NCBI GenBank assembly: GCA_947652115.1
Contig: OX393568.1
Location: forward strand, 7,282,598-7,346,597
Source of the DNA: Blastomussa wellsi
Lineage: Eukaryota > Cnidaria > Anthozoa > Scleractinia > Plerogyridae
Direction of reading: 5' to 3'
DNA: 64,000 bases
This document shows positions 39,101 through 54,100 of this stretch, one piece after another; position 1 is the first letter of the stretch, and every line of letters begins with the position of its first letter. The notes beneath the pieces were generated by a model. The model searched no databases, was not told where the DNA came from, and saw only the letters and a list, made by a program, of their open reading frames with translations. Position numbers and translations under genes: made by a program.

Positions 39101-42100
39101 GAAACTTTAGAGAGCTCTCCTGTAAAAATCAAACGCATCGAAGAAGTGACTTTGGAAGCGCTTTTCATGTACGACACCACAGTGTTTGGCTTCGAACGTC
39201 ACGCCTTCTTAACGAAATGGTTACGTGTCACAGGTTGTCACGTACGTGTGGCTATCAACAGTGAAGGTTCTATCGTGGGTTATACCGTTGCTCGGCCAGT
39301 GTTTGACAAAGAAGGTTACAAGATAGGACCACTCTTTGCAGACTCCGAGCTAGTTGCAGAGGAGTTGTTAAAAGCAGTGTTTGAAGAGCTTCTTCAACAA
39401 GAGGAACCAACTCCAGCAGTCTGTATTGATGCCCCTACAAAGAAGGCCATAGAACTGTGCGAAAGAATTCAAGGAAAGCGGGTGTTTGAGATGGTGTACA
39501 TGGTCACAAATGACCCACCTAATGCATGTTTTGATAAATGGTTCGGTTACACCACGACTCAACTTGGTTAGTTGCCTTTCTATACAACTGGCCCACTTTA
39601 ATATAAAAAGCCATTTAGTATGTTTTGCATCTTTTAAACATTTATTTAAACTTTTTTTGAAATAGAGAATATTTGTGGTCTATAGACTTGGGCTTCTAAC
39701 GTATCTCCATAACAAGCTTAAAAGATTAAGGTAATGTTTCCATTAATCGAATGTATTCCACAATGTTTGTGAAGCGGAACAATTGCTTCAAAGTGATGGC
39801 TCGCAAAATATATAAATTTATTTTTTTCGCTTATGTGTCATTTGTTACAATAATAATGTAAATATTACAATTATTTGCTTTCCGTACATACACATAATTG
39901 CAATTATCATTCGATTCATTTTTTCCCTCCTTTTCATTGTCCCAGACCCTACCACGTGACCCACAAATAACTGCCTAGGAATAATGGTCTGCTCATGCGC
40001 ATTAGCGTCCAACAGTGCCCAATTCCGGGAAAAAATGGAAGCTTGTTTTCTAGAGTTGTGAGAGAAGTTGCCTTGTAAAAACAGGAGGAATACAACGAAG
40101 GAAAAGAAAATATTCCCTTTCGACATTGCCTGACAGTTCTGAGCTTAGTACCAAGCCTTTGAATGGAAGTGAGGCTGACGGTGACCTTGTGTTGATACAA
40201 ACCCTCTTGCTCTTGACATGTAAATCATTCTGTTCTTACGCTCTCTAGCATGACAAGGTCACAAGACTCGCTTTCATACAGAGGCCTGGTTACATTTCAC
40301 ATTAATTGGGTAAAGACTAGTTCGGATAATTTATGATCGAATGTGAAGTTATGGTTCTGTCTGTATTACTTCATCAAGAAAGCAGGCGGTTGAAGTTCCT
40401 GAAGGTAATTGTGCAAAACTAAAACAAGTTATCGAATGATAAAACAATTATTGAACTCGGTTTTCGCGGAAATAATTGATCTGCTCGCCACTAACAAGTC
40501 ACGATATTTTGCTCAACCTCGTCCAATAACTGTCAACTTTTATGCAGTAAGAAGTACATGGCAGCCCGCTGGACGAGTATGAATGAACTAACGCATCAGA
40601 AGAAAAGCACTTCTAGGCTAACAGTGTAACTTGTTAAAGCGCACCTAACCCCAAAATATTTTTTTCGCACCAGTTCGAAACCTATTGCACCTTTCGTTTC
40701 TCCTTTTCACCAAATTCTGACTATTTATAGCATTCAAAAGTTACGAAAAACTCTGCATCATTTGTTCCACGACCGAGTCACAAGGGGCTTAGGTCTATTC
40801 CTGATATGACGTCACAAACTGATTTGCATCGCATCAAGTCTTTGTAAAAATGCATGTGTTCTTGGGCAAGACACTTTACTCTCACAGTGTCTCTCTCCAC
40901 CCAGGTATATAAATGGGTACCGATGAATTTACTGCTGGGGGGTAACCCTGTGATGGACTAGCATCCCATCCAGGGGGTATGGGCCACTGGGCTTGACGCA
41001 GACTTTGCATCTCCTTTATAGCGGAACTCCGGCGGCACCAAGGGCCTCAGAGCGGAGCCCAATACCTTTAGAAATAGGAGAACCAAGCACGCATACAAAG
41101 TACAAACAGGAGAACCACGCCTTTCATTTCTCATGGTCAAAATGGCAAGGAGCATGACTCCCGGGCGCGTGCAAAATACGTACGTCCGTACGACGTCGCC
41201 CCAAACATCAATATGGCGGCCACAGTCCAGAGTTCGACCTGATCAACATTTTTAAAGGTTACCATAAGCTTACATTGTTGCTGCTATAGTCAATTGACAG
41301 CTGTCAAAAGAAGGTATCCGCTGACCAGCATCAAATGACCAGATCGCGGGCTCAGATTTAGAACTCATTTAAGTCACGTCTTTTTTTAATTGACCACTGA
41401 TCAGGTATTGGTTTTTTCATTGATCGCGGGCTCAGGTCCGATTTTTTGCTTCTGGCAGGATTTTTTAATTTTTCATGGTCATTCTCAGTGGAAATTCTGC
41501 AATTGGAGTTGACATTTCTAATTATTCTTATTTATTTCAGCTGTGGAATCCTTCTTGAGTAGTTGCGCACGCTAGTACTTTCAATGAATGCAATTTCAGC
41601 ACGTAATTTCAGACATTATTAAGAACCAGCAAAAAAAATCTATACAATTTATTAACTAAACAAGAAATGAAATTGCTTCACTTATAGGAGAACCATCTAT
41701 GCAATTTATTAACTAAACAAGAAATGAAATTGCTTCACTTATTCTAGGAGTGCCCATGCATAAATATGCAGATAAGAAGGAAAGTTTCAGTTACTCTCTG
41801 CCTAGAGCGTGAAACTCGAGTAACTGAAACTTTCCTTCTTATATTTGTAATTTATTAAATATATACCCTGTCTGATTTATTTTAAATTGAATATAAAGTA
41901 TCACACCCGCCAAAACAACAAATAAACTTAAGATTTAACTTAAAAGTACATTAGGTAGCTTACCTTGTTCTGATTGGCTGTGTGCTGGTAACACATATTC
42001 CCAATAACTCGCACCAGATCTCTCTGAAAGCCATGACTAGGACTCAGTGCTCCGGAGTCTACACCGTGTGGAATTGAGCTAACATTGCTGAATGCCTTCT

Positions 42101-45100
42101 TGGCATCGGGCTTAGCTGATTCCTTTAATAAACCTGCAAGTATAAAGGTAAAGTCTGCATACGAGCCCAGTGGCCCATCAGGCCGGAGCTTATCCCTTAT
42201 TCCTTAGCATGAAGCGACAGAGAGTATTTCTACTTCCCCCTGGATGGGATTCTAGTACATTGCAGGGTTATCCCCCAGCAGTAAATTCGCCGGTACCCAT
42301 TTATACACCTGGGTGAAGAGAGGCACTGTGAGAGTAAAGTGTCTTCAATGCCCAAGAACACAACGCAGTGCCCCGGCTAGAGGCTCAAACCCGGACCGTC
42401 CGACCCGGAGTTATTACAAGGGCTTTCTGCACTGATTTTGGTGCATGTATTAAAAGTATTTGTGAGGAGGCGCGGTGGCCTAATGGTTAGTGCATTGGCC
42501 TCCGGATTGGACTGGTTTGAGCCCTGGCTGGGGCACTACCTTATGTTCTTGGGCAAGACACTTTGCTCTCGCAAAACCTCTCTTCACCCAGAAGTATTAA
42601 TGGGTACCAGCAAATTTACTGATGGGGGTAACCCTGCAATGTACTAGCATCCCATCCAGGGGGAGTAGAAATACTCTCTGTCGCTTAATGCAAAGGAAAC
42701 CGGGATAAGCTCTGGCCTGATGGGCCACATACACTTAGTAGGCTCGTATGCAGACTTTAAAATGTAGTATTTAAAAAAACAAGTGACCCAATATAGCATT
42801 AAGTGCAAAAGAAACGGCCCCCTTCACAATAGTTTGAGCCTCCTGAAGTAACAAAAAAGGGAGGAGAATTCTGCATCTGGCTAAACGGCCCGTACAGCAT
42901 TACTTGACAAGGAGTACTTAATCGCAGGGTCCCCCATCATTAAATTCGCTGGTATCCTTTATACACTTGGGTGAAGAGAGGCACTATGAGAGTAAAGTGT
43001 CTTGCTCAAGAGCATATTGCAGTGACTGACTGGGGGTCACTCGGGTCACTCCAGTCAGCGCTTAAAACCTGACCACCTAATCCGGTGATCATTTATCCTG
43101 ATCCAGGATCAAGGGTCTCACGTCTTTGGCCCACACATAATTTTGCCCCAATTTACGGCAAAAGTCTGGCTACAGCCTACAGATTCTTTTTCTCTGTCGC
43201 CATTCTTGTCCTCAGAGCCCACGATCCTTCTGGTCTGCACAGGGATTGTGACCTCTGACCGCCCCCAAATTGTGTGCAGGGGCAGAATACTCGTCTGTAA
43301 TTTTCAGCCAATCAGATTTCTCGGATTTGACAATGAGTCCATGAATCGCAGACGTCCGGTGTTGGGGGCGGCCAGAGGTCTCGAACCTTGGCACAGACTA
43401 GAAGACTATCGTGGGCTCTGAGGACAAGAATGCTCTTTCGCTACATGAGTAAAAACAAGCTCTAGTAACTGAGGACAATGTTCACCAACCTATACAAGTG
43501 ATCAGTAATGAGGCTCTTTCTTGCAGGCCAGTCAGGTCTGATGGCAGTCCAGTACTGACTGATAAAACGCTCAACAGCCGTGCGACAGTCAATACCTGAA
43601 ACTAGAGACAGAAAAGGACAGTTTTAAATTACATTTTTTCAAATATTAAGGTTTGCAATGCGTGCAGAGGGTACATTGAATACTGAGGGTGCAATGTCAA
43701 AGCTTTGTAGATGTGGGCCTCTGGATGCATCGCAGGCCTAAATGCTGGGGAATCCTAAGCGTTATATACTTACAAAATCATTAGACGACTGATTCATCTG
43801 TTGTAGTTTTTGTATAATATCTACACTATGGTTTTCAAACTGGTCTGCCAGAAAGCACAGTGAAGCTGCATAAAAATTTTCTTTCTCTTGTTCTACTCTT
43901 GATTTGTTACTTGGCTCATCTAAAACATCTGCAAAACAACAGCGCACGTTTGATGACAACAGACCTTTCCCATGCCATTTATTATCCTTTAAATGTTTAC
44001 GTTAACTGGCCGCCAAAACCCATTTCTGAGTTCAAGTTCTTTTGTACTTTGTACACGCTGAGGAGGCTTGGCTGGCAGATTAGCATGAACATAAAAGAAT
44101 AACAAAAGACTGTACAAGGTCTATGACTCAGGCCTAATGCATAAAATAAATACAGCAATTGTAAGATGAATGGGTACAATATTTCCTTAAAATTTAATAT
44201 AAATTCTTGCCTATCACAAATTACCCCTCATGTTAGACTTGTCTACACTCCTGATTGATTGACTGATAACTTTATTTTGACATGGTAAATTCATCAGAAC
44301 AAGAACAAATTTGTCTATACAATCAAATCTAAACTATTATAACCAACACCTTAAAAATAAGAAAATATAAAAATAACTCAAAACTGTTTTTCATGAATGC
44401 AGTGTATCTAAGAATATGAGGGACACTAGAAAGGATAGTTTGCGTTGAGCAGATGACAGAAATCAGTTAGCAATTCTGTCTGCCGTAAATCGGAAGGTAA
44501 GCAGAAGTACCGCACCACTATAGCTAAAGCCGTTCTTCGAAAAGTTAGTGCGGGGTATTGGATAAGCTACTTCCAAGTTAGCTTTTACCTTGTTGTCAAA
44601 ATGAGTCCTGCCTCTGACAACCTTTCATATGGAAATAAGTTTGATTTGCAAGAATAGTATAGGTTAGTAAACTCATTTCCATAATCACGACAATAAAGAT
44701 TGTGGACCAGGACTCATTTTGAAATGTGGCTGAATTTAATTTAGGCTACGTTGAACACGACAATTGCTGGCCGACATAATGGGGGAATTGCATAGCCTCA
44801 CAGCCTGGATCTGCTGGGAAATTTACAGCTCCCCATTTTGTTCATCTTATGGCTAATGGAACACTTGCTAGTTTGCTGCTCCCCTACCCAGCCCTTCCAA
44901 TGATACGTATATGGTAAGTATGGTTAGTACTCCACTGATTAGCAGAGTGACGGTGCCTGGGTAGATGCCACGCACAGGGTTACCCGCTGCACTTGGAGGA
45001 AGTTCTAATGGCTCCATCAATTTACCAGGCATTTCCCTAGCCTCCCACACAGCCATTGTTAGGCCTATTGATCGTAATCTATTGCTTTGCTAATCGGCAA

Positions 45101-48100
45101 TTACTAGGTACATCAACTATCATTTTATTCCTTATGCTTACTATAAATTTACAGCTTATGCTGAGTTGTTGCAGATTGAGGTAAGTCAAATTTAAAAATG
45201 AAGGTGAAAAGACTGAAATGATTCGATTGATGCCTCAAGGAATTTAAATGAATTTGATGGTAATCTTTGATTATTAATCCTGCTAAATGCAAGTAAGTAC
45301 AGGATTTCCCAGAATGTTCTTTCTACCTGTTGTAAAAGAACTCTCAAAACAAACATATCTGCCAGTTGCTCATCCCCTGAGACCCAGGGGCAGTTAGGGT
45401 GAGACAAAGTAAATGTGGCAAAACCTGGAGCAAAGAAAGTTTTCAAGAATTTCTATAAACTTTCTACACTCTGAGATTTGCTGTGTATACCTTGTTTCAC
45501 CCCAACTAACTGCCCCCAGGGTCTCCAAGGATGTCAGCTGCTGGAACAGCAATTTGGGATTCAACTTTAATTACCTGTTATTTTGACCTGAAGTAAGTCC
45601 AACAAAATTATCCTACAAAGAAGGGAAAGAATGTTATAGACATGCATGCCTCAATGGAGTTAAAAAAACAGAAAGATTTCATGACTCAAATACAGATAAT
45701 AATATAATGTAAATTACATGGAGATACAAAATTTCTCTCGAGTGTTGAAATAGTAGACATTTCACGAGTGAGTGCAGCGAATGAGTGGAATACTTTACAA
45801 CACGAGAAATTTTATAACTCCAAGCGGCCATGTGATGTTCTATCTATTACCCAATTTATAAACAGCGATGAAATTTGAAACCATTAATTCACAGTGAAAG
45901 GAGCGATTTATCATGCATGTAACCATACCAATGACGATCCTTTTTGCATATGAAGATAGCATGTTATTTTCACATGTGAAGATATCATGTTTTTGCACGA
46001 CAGCTCACATGGTATTTCATTGTTGTTTATATAATAAAATGTCATATGTAATATCTGCTGACAGTTTAATATTCATCTGTACTGCTATTTACAACACAGC
46101 ACAAATTCAAATGCTTGCAGTTTTATATTGCACACATTTTGAGCCATACAGGAATAGATTCACACCAGATGGCTTCAGTGAATGTGCAGTTCTTCGGAAG
46201 GTGCACAGTCACTGTGGGAAAAGAGCTATTTATTAAGTTTCTAATTTGTCTTAAAGAGGTTTATTTAAACGAACAAATATTTTAGAATTAGCTCTTAAAA
46301 TTTTAACAACAACGATGGAAATTGTGAGTACAGATAGAATGCAGTGAGGTCTATAGTAACAGTCAATGGAAAATAGTGGATTGACAAAGAAATCACAAAC
46401 TGATGCAACCTTACAGAAGATCGAGGCAATCCAGTGCATTACCACACCCAAAATTACCGCAGGCTCATGGTAGGATGCCCAAGGGGGTTAAAAAAAGGTT
46501 GAGAAACCACAGAAAAATGGCAAAGAATCGTGCTGAAAGGACTGGCTAAATGGAGAAAACATTATCTTTCTTTGGCTAGGGAGAGTAAAAAACCAGAAGA
46601 ATTTTACGTGAACATGGGAGGCCAGAAATATTTATCGAAAACGGGAGGTTTCCAGCCAAAATGGGAGGGTTGGAAGCTCTGCTATTCTAGATGCTGGTCT
46701 AGCTGGGAAGATCTAGACCATGGTCATTATCAATTTTAGCAAATCATATTGGTGAACTTGGTAGTTCTTGTATACAGAGGAAAAGAGTTCCAACTCATGT
46801 ATATCAAGCTGGGTTGGGTAGGGAAGTAGGTGACATTGTCATTCTCATAGTATTTTTCTAAGCTGGATAACGAATGGATAAACTTTACAAAATGTACTTT
46901 TCCATCGTTTTTAAATAAGCCTTATCAAAATATAACCTTCCCTGAAAACCAGAATCCTACTTGAAAGGAACATGAAGCAAATGTAAGACCAGGGATCATT
47001 TTTGGAATTTAAGATAATTTTAAAAACACTGAAATCTACAGAAATCATACCAAAAGTCATTGATCTTGGTCCATGCACTGCTTTATATAAAGATAGCCCG
47101 CTTACCTAGCTAGTGGATCAAATTCAATTCCTTGGTACATCTCAGGGAAAAGACCATTACAGATCAAATAATCCAGAATAAAATACCTTAAAATAAAGTA
47201 ACTTGACATCAAATGTAACCAAAGGAATTGCTGAACTGTTTGCTTGTGGAAGATGAAAATTAATGCACGCACATCATGATGCAACTCAACCAATCAGTAA
47301 AAGTCTGCAATCAAGCTTAAGTGGCTCATCAGGCCGGTGCTTATCTCCGGTTTCCGTAGCATGAAGCGACTAGGAGTATTTGTACTCCCCCTGGATGGGA
47401 TGCTAGTCCATCGCAGGGTTACCCCCAGCAGTAAATTCGCTGGTACTCATTGATACACCTGGGTGGAGAGAGGCACTGTGAGAGTAAAGTGTCTTGCCCA
47501 AGAACACAACACAACGTCCCTGGCCAGGGCTCGAACCCGGACCGCTTGAGCCGGAGACGAGCGCACTAACCATTAGGCCACCGTGCCTCCCACAACTAAT
47601 TCAGTACACTCTAGAAAAACTAGGAAACAATATTAATTTTGCGAAGTTCTTTTGGTGAGAGATTACTCCATCAAAGGGTGGCACACCCTATAACACATTA
47701 GTAAGATTGAATCAAAAATTCAATAGTGCTGCTATAATTGTACAGCGTGGAGAGGTGTGAGAGTAGGAACACAACATGCAAGACATCCTTAGCTGGCACA
47801 AACTGTCGTCCCCTGGTACCATGAATCATATGCACTAACCATGTCACAATGTCAAAGGTGACTGCATCTTCAGAGCTCCTAGGAATAAGATTGTACTAAC
47901 CCCCATTCAAGTTGTGTCTTATCAGCACACAAGTGTACAATGTGCGAGATAATCTTCAGTCCATTGTGATCCCTTACAAGCTGTAACCTGAAATTAAATG
48001 CAGTTAAATGCAATATTAACTGCAATTTAACTATAAGGGTGCATTTGTTTGGGAAATCCGGATTTTGATTTCCCAAGAAAAAAACAAAATACAAAATGGA

Positions 48101-51100
48101 TTTTCCCTTACCAAAATCCTTCTACGATGGGGATTTCAATTAGGACATCCAAACTTGGATTTTATGGATTTGTTATTTTTGCGTTCTTTTGGGAAATCCG
48201 AAAACGGATTTGCAAAGCTGCTCTCATGGGCAGCGGTTTATGATGCACAGTTTATGAGTGCGTAGTTCAGAATGGTCTGAGAATGGCGAACTGAAACATG
48301 CATTCGATTATAAAATTGAAATAAAACTTACGCTCAGTTCCAAACAAACAGTCATAAAATGGTTCACTTTTTCTAATGTACAGAGAATTTAGTAATTGAG
48401 TGGGGCATTGGAGTTTTTCCTTTTTTTCTTCAGTGTGATGGGTGCCTGGATGACTGTAGGTGGGGCATGGCTGGGTTATGGGGATTGCCAGACATTGGAG
48501 CAACTACTCTCTAGGGGCCGGTTGGTCACAGTGGAGGCGGCCCCCAGACTTCCTGAGCACCCATCTTACAAGTACATGTACAGACAGCTTGATGCAGTTG
48601 TTATTTTTTAAGATTCTTTCTTTAATTTCTTCAAAGTTAGAAAGAAAACTTGTTAAATGTTAATAAAATTAATTTGCCGCTATAGTATCAATTGTGCATT
48701 TTATTATTTTAATCTACATGTACCAAGGGTTTAAATAAAATTTGAATTAAGTAGCTGGTTTACGGTAAGTAGAGTAGTTGACTGGACATTTTTTAAAGAA
48801 GCTTTCTTTCATTTCTTCAAATTTAGAAAAAAAGTAGGTGACATTTCTAAGCCAAGTAGAGCGAAGTAGCAGACACTTTTCTTTGGCTGGCAGGACTTAT
48901 TGAACGCACTGAAAGCAACCCTTTCCATAACAATTGAAGTACATGTAGATGGCTGTCCTTGGGCAATACCAATCAGAGGCAAGATGAGAAGCAAGAAACA
49001 TCTTCCGTTTCAATAGAGGGACCTGTATGAATTTCAGTAGACGATTCACAAGATATTGTACATACTAACAGCCAGGTCTTATTGAAGCAATGAAAAGTTT
49101 ACAGTACTTTAAATTTTATAACAACAAATTGATGTACAGTAGGGAAATATTTTGTAAACTGTGGTAACCTGGTGTTCTCAATTGTCTAAGAGACACGTGA
49201 CCAGACCAAACCAGGGTCTCTCCTGTCTCGCTCCAGGAGGGCAGAAAGATGAGAGGCCCTGGGAATGAGGTTGACTACTGAAAAAATAACTATTTTAGCC
49301 TTAGAATGATCAAAGAAATTTTTTGCAAAATTTCACCGTTGAAGGTCTACAGTAACCTTAAAAGGTTACAGTTAAAGTAAATGTGTCAGTTGTTGAAAAA
49401 GGTAAAGTTTGCATTCGGGCCTCCTGGCCCATCAGGCCAGAGCTTATCCCGGTTTCTGTAGCATGAAGCGACAGAGAGCGTTTCTTCTCCCCCCTGGATG
49501 GGATGCTAGTCCATCGCAGGGTTACCCCCCAGCAGTAAATTCGCCGGTACCCATTTATACACCTGGGTGAAGAGAGACACTGTGAGAGTAAAGTGTCTTG
49601 CCCAAGAACACAATGCAGTGCCCTGGCTAGAGGCTTGACCCCGGACCATCTGATCCAGAGTCCAGCGCACTAACCATTAGGCCACTGCGCATTTGTTAAC
49701 AGTATAATAACTACCTGTTTTGTTCATTCAAACAGTTGTAGACAATCATGCACAAACAGTCCTGGACACTGTGATTTGTTGATGAAAACACATTCCTGGA
49801 AATGATTGAATGCACAATCAAAATAGCACAAGTGAAATTTTAATAATTTATGACCTACATTTTGAAAAATACACACACATAGTTAATTGTTGTGTTTGAA
49901 ATCTATTTGTGATTAATAACTTTTAAACCAGTTTTCTTTATCTTTTTGTTTCCTAAAACAATAGAACAGAAAACTGGTTTACAATCACAACATTGTCACC
50001 TGCCTGTTATTAGACTACAATTCACATACATGTATCATTTAATTTGTGTGCATGAGCAAGAAAAACATCTTCGTTAATTAATCCAGGAGCAATACCACAT
50101 TTATTAACAAACTAGCTTGATTTTAACGTATACTCAATCCTTTTTGCTATCCCAACTTCCCACTTGATCTTTATAAAAGCAAACTCACCAAAATTTTGAT
50201 TATTAAAGGCATATGATGTGTAAGAAACTCACAGGAAGAATTGTGGAAAGCACTTTTTCCACACAAACTTCTGGGTTGCTTCATTTTTTACAACTGCGTT
50301 TCCAAGAAGCTGCAGGCTACTTCTCATGGCATCAGTAACTGTATCAGCTCCTAATAATACCAGTAACAACACTGAATGTGAACTACAGCGTAAATAAAAA
50401 AGAAACGAACATCATGCCACATCCAGTGCAATGTCCAGATCCCTTTCAATTGCAGGCTACAAAACGTAGTGCTGGACAGAGTTGTTTCCTACAGTAGACA
50501 ATACAGGGTTGATAATTTTTGGAGACTTTTTCATCTGGCCATAACCATACCTGATGACCGCAAAGCAGGATGCAACCAATGTCTATCACTACCACTAAAC
50601 AGGTAATAATATGCTACCATTTGTGTACATGTACATGTATGTACACGAAACTGTGGAGATGAATGTAATAATGATCTTCCATCATGGCTGGTACATTGTA
50701 CGTCCCCTATGGAACAGTACAAACTGATTCATATTAACTTACATGTATGGGGAGAGCCTTCCCCCATCCAGCCTGCAAACAGGCTCCTGGCTTGGAAGCA
50801 ACATGCAATGCAACACACGCAACATTTTCAAAGCCAATTGGTAAAACACGCAATATCCGCAATATCACAAAAACAAATAAAAATATGCAATACCCAATAT
50901 GTAAAAAATGGTTTCCTTTAATAGCAGTTGACTCACAAAATGTCAAACTGCGCATGCTCATCTTTCTCAGGGGGCTTACAAAAATGGATGAGTTTTGTGT
51001 TGTTGTGTTTTTGTGTTGGAAATCCTCAGTTATATGCATTATTAAAAACATGGTTAGTGTTATTTGATAATGGTTTTATCAGCAGAACTGGGGATATTAT

Positions 51101-54100
51101 AAAGTATAATAATTATATTGTGTGTTTTACAAATTGACTTTGGAAATATTGTGTGTAGCATTGCGTTTTATTTATCACCAACTCGTACACTTTTGTGATC
51201 GCTCGCCTGACATTGCTTCAAACTTTGAAATAATTCAATGTTTGACAGCCAATTAGCATATGTTTTTTCCTCACGTGTTCAAGCTTGTTTCCATTGGATA
51301 CATTCTCATTGCCATCGGAAATGTCAAAGTTTTGATGTCAAAACTTTGTGTGGAAACTGGGGGGGGGGGCATGGTGTCGTGCTCAACTGTGAAGCATAAC
51401 ATCATCACGATTTACCTTTTTCACTTTCTTGGAACTTTGGTTTCATCAAAATGACAGCGATATCCATGATATCTTCCAACACACCTAACGACCTGTGCAG
51501 GGTTGAAACAATTGTCTATAGCTAATTATGCCAGTTTTCCCAAGTTAAATATACAAGTAGGAGTCTTGTCATACCCTTTGACCAGAGGACTCTTTTGTAA
51601 ATCACTTATCAGTGACATTGATTTCCTCAATAAAAATTATTATTATCATTATTAAGCACCTAACTACTTGAAAAGACCTTGTAAGATTTCTTATAGAAAG
51701 GAAAAACTGTTTTCTTGAAACTGGTGGTCAGTGAATGTTATCTACTGTTAGTAGTTTATATCACACCAAGTTACGATGTTGACCAGAAATGAAGTGATGA
51801 CCATGTCTGCTTTTAATAATATAATTATTTTATGGACAACTACATGTATGGTTCAGATTGATGACGTGAAACAAGTGAAAGTACAACTTCATTCAGCTAC
51901 ATGTACAAAGATGGACAGTGCACTTCAGAGAGGTCCTTAACAGGTCAGATCCAACAGTGCGGGATTGTATAATGCAGCAATTAGGACACAAACTGGATAT
52001 ACACTATAGATTGTTCTCCACCAACAAAAAATAAGATTCTGAAAGCAATTAAGAGTCTTAAGTTCTGAAAACTGACATTTGTTTCGTAACAGACTAGTTG
52101 TACAACCTTTTCCATAAAATCGGGAATGCAGGGACCATACATGTACCTGAACTGATTGTTTAACTCCCCAATAACGGGGGTAGGACAGTTCACAAACTGG
52201 TGCAATGTAACAAGTGAGACCTTCAGTAAAATCATCTTAATGAGACTAAGTGATGCAATGACACCATTCCGAGGAAAGAGCAGGCAGGATTTAGAACAGG
52301 GGTAGGGTGCATAGACCACATTTTCATGATCTGAAATATCATTGAGAAGTGTATGAACACCAAAGGTACACACTGATTTCATAGATCTGAAAAAGGCCAT
52401 TGTCAGCATCCACAGACACCTTATGGAATATCTCGCTAGCCTATGGATGCCCAAAGAAGTTTGTCAGCATCATCAGCCTTTTCTACAACACCTTCTTGTG
52501 CAGTGTTGTCCATAATAAGAAATTAATGGAGTGGTTCAGCATCAGGAGTGTGATGCACCATTTGGTAGCCATTGACTGGATAATGAGCAAAACAATAGAC
52601 AACACAAGAAGGTGCATCAGATGGACTGTAACATCGTTGCTGGAAGATCTTGATTCTGCCAATGATTTTGCACTTTTGTCTTCAACTAGAGATCAACTGC
52701 AGCGAAAAACATCAGACCCCTTGCTAGCTGGCAAGCAACTGGGCTTGAATATCAGCAGGAAGAAGACCAAGTCAATGCAGTTGAAAATAAACAATTCCCT
52801 GCAAAATTGCACGGAATATCACCCGATACTTAGCCGACGAGGCCGTAAATCAGACGATATTCCGCAAGATTGAGCAAGATAATTGTTTTATCATTCAACA
52901 AATTGTCAACAAGGAGCATTTTACAGCCTGCTAGAAAAGTTGCTGTTATGTGGTGCTTTACAAGACTCCTACCGAATTATTATTACTTAACGTATACTGC
53001 AGAATATCTGTCAGCTGCAGTTGACGGATATTGAGAGCATAATGACCCTATTTGGACAATGTTACAATTTGGTGAATAATAAACTGTACAATAAGCAAAA
53101 TCAATGCCACAGTGAAGGACATAAAAATACCAACTGACTGCAGAAAGCCAAATCACATTGCCAAACCAAGATAAAGATCTATAACAGCAACATCTTGTCA
53201 GTAGTATTGTATGGTGCAGAATACTGGAAGGTTACCCAAAGAGACAACCAGGAACTGTCACATTTCCACACTTCATGTCTGATAGGAAAGATATGCAGGG
53301 TATACTGAACTGACCCCAGAAGATCAGAAACAAGGAACTCTATCAAAAGACAGAGGGGGTAAGTTTCTAAAGAAACTGTGGTCCTGTGTCGGTGGGAAGT
53401 ATAACAATATAATTTGGTTTTATCAACTGGGTTGATAATGTGAATTGGCCACCGTAAAGAGATTGGAGAGCTGACGTTTCGAGCTTTAGCCCTTCGTCGG
53501 AGCGAATCAAGGAATTGTGGGTCGTGTGTGGTTTATAGCTACACTATTGGTTTACAAACGATATTTGTCAAACATCGCATCAGCTTCGTTCAATCTTTGC
53601 TTGGCAATGCTCGCTCGCTTTATACATGTATATTTCTCAAAGTGAAATTGTGCCGGGTACCTGAACTTACAGTTTTTGAAGCGTCTCTCGAGGCGAGTGT
53701 CTCGTCTCTCGAGTTGAGACTCTCATCTCTCGAGACGGGACTCATCTCGCTTGCGAGAAGGTGGTAACTTACCTTTGAGCTGTACTGTATTGCACAACAT
53801 TGCGTGTTGAAATTGTTCAAGGAGACATCTTAAAAATTTTCAAAACAATCCTGACGCATCCAATGACACAGTTCGTTCTTTCAATTGAAAACTGAGCTTT
53901 GAGAAATGTGTGATGTATCATCGAAATGTGAAATCCTGCCTATTGTTCTTAATGAACTGTAAACAAAATGTAAGTAAGCCTATTCAACTCCACTGCGTCT
54001 TACCGTTTACCGCGGTATTGCTTGCCGCAGAAAACCTCAGTAAAACCGGAGATTTTTTGTGGCACCCCGGGTTATTTCCGAGGCGAGAACACAGTATCAA

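Noticed and set aside
50734..51067. Overlapping ~105-codon ORFs on both strands in an ATXN10 intron
   Set aside because: Neither translation resembles ATXN10 or any family I know, and open frames on both strands suggest chance.
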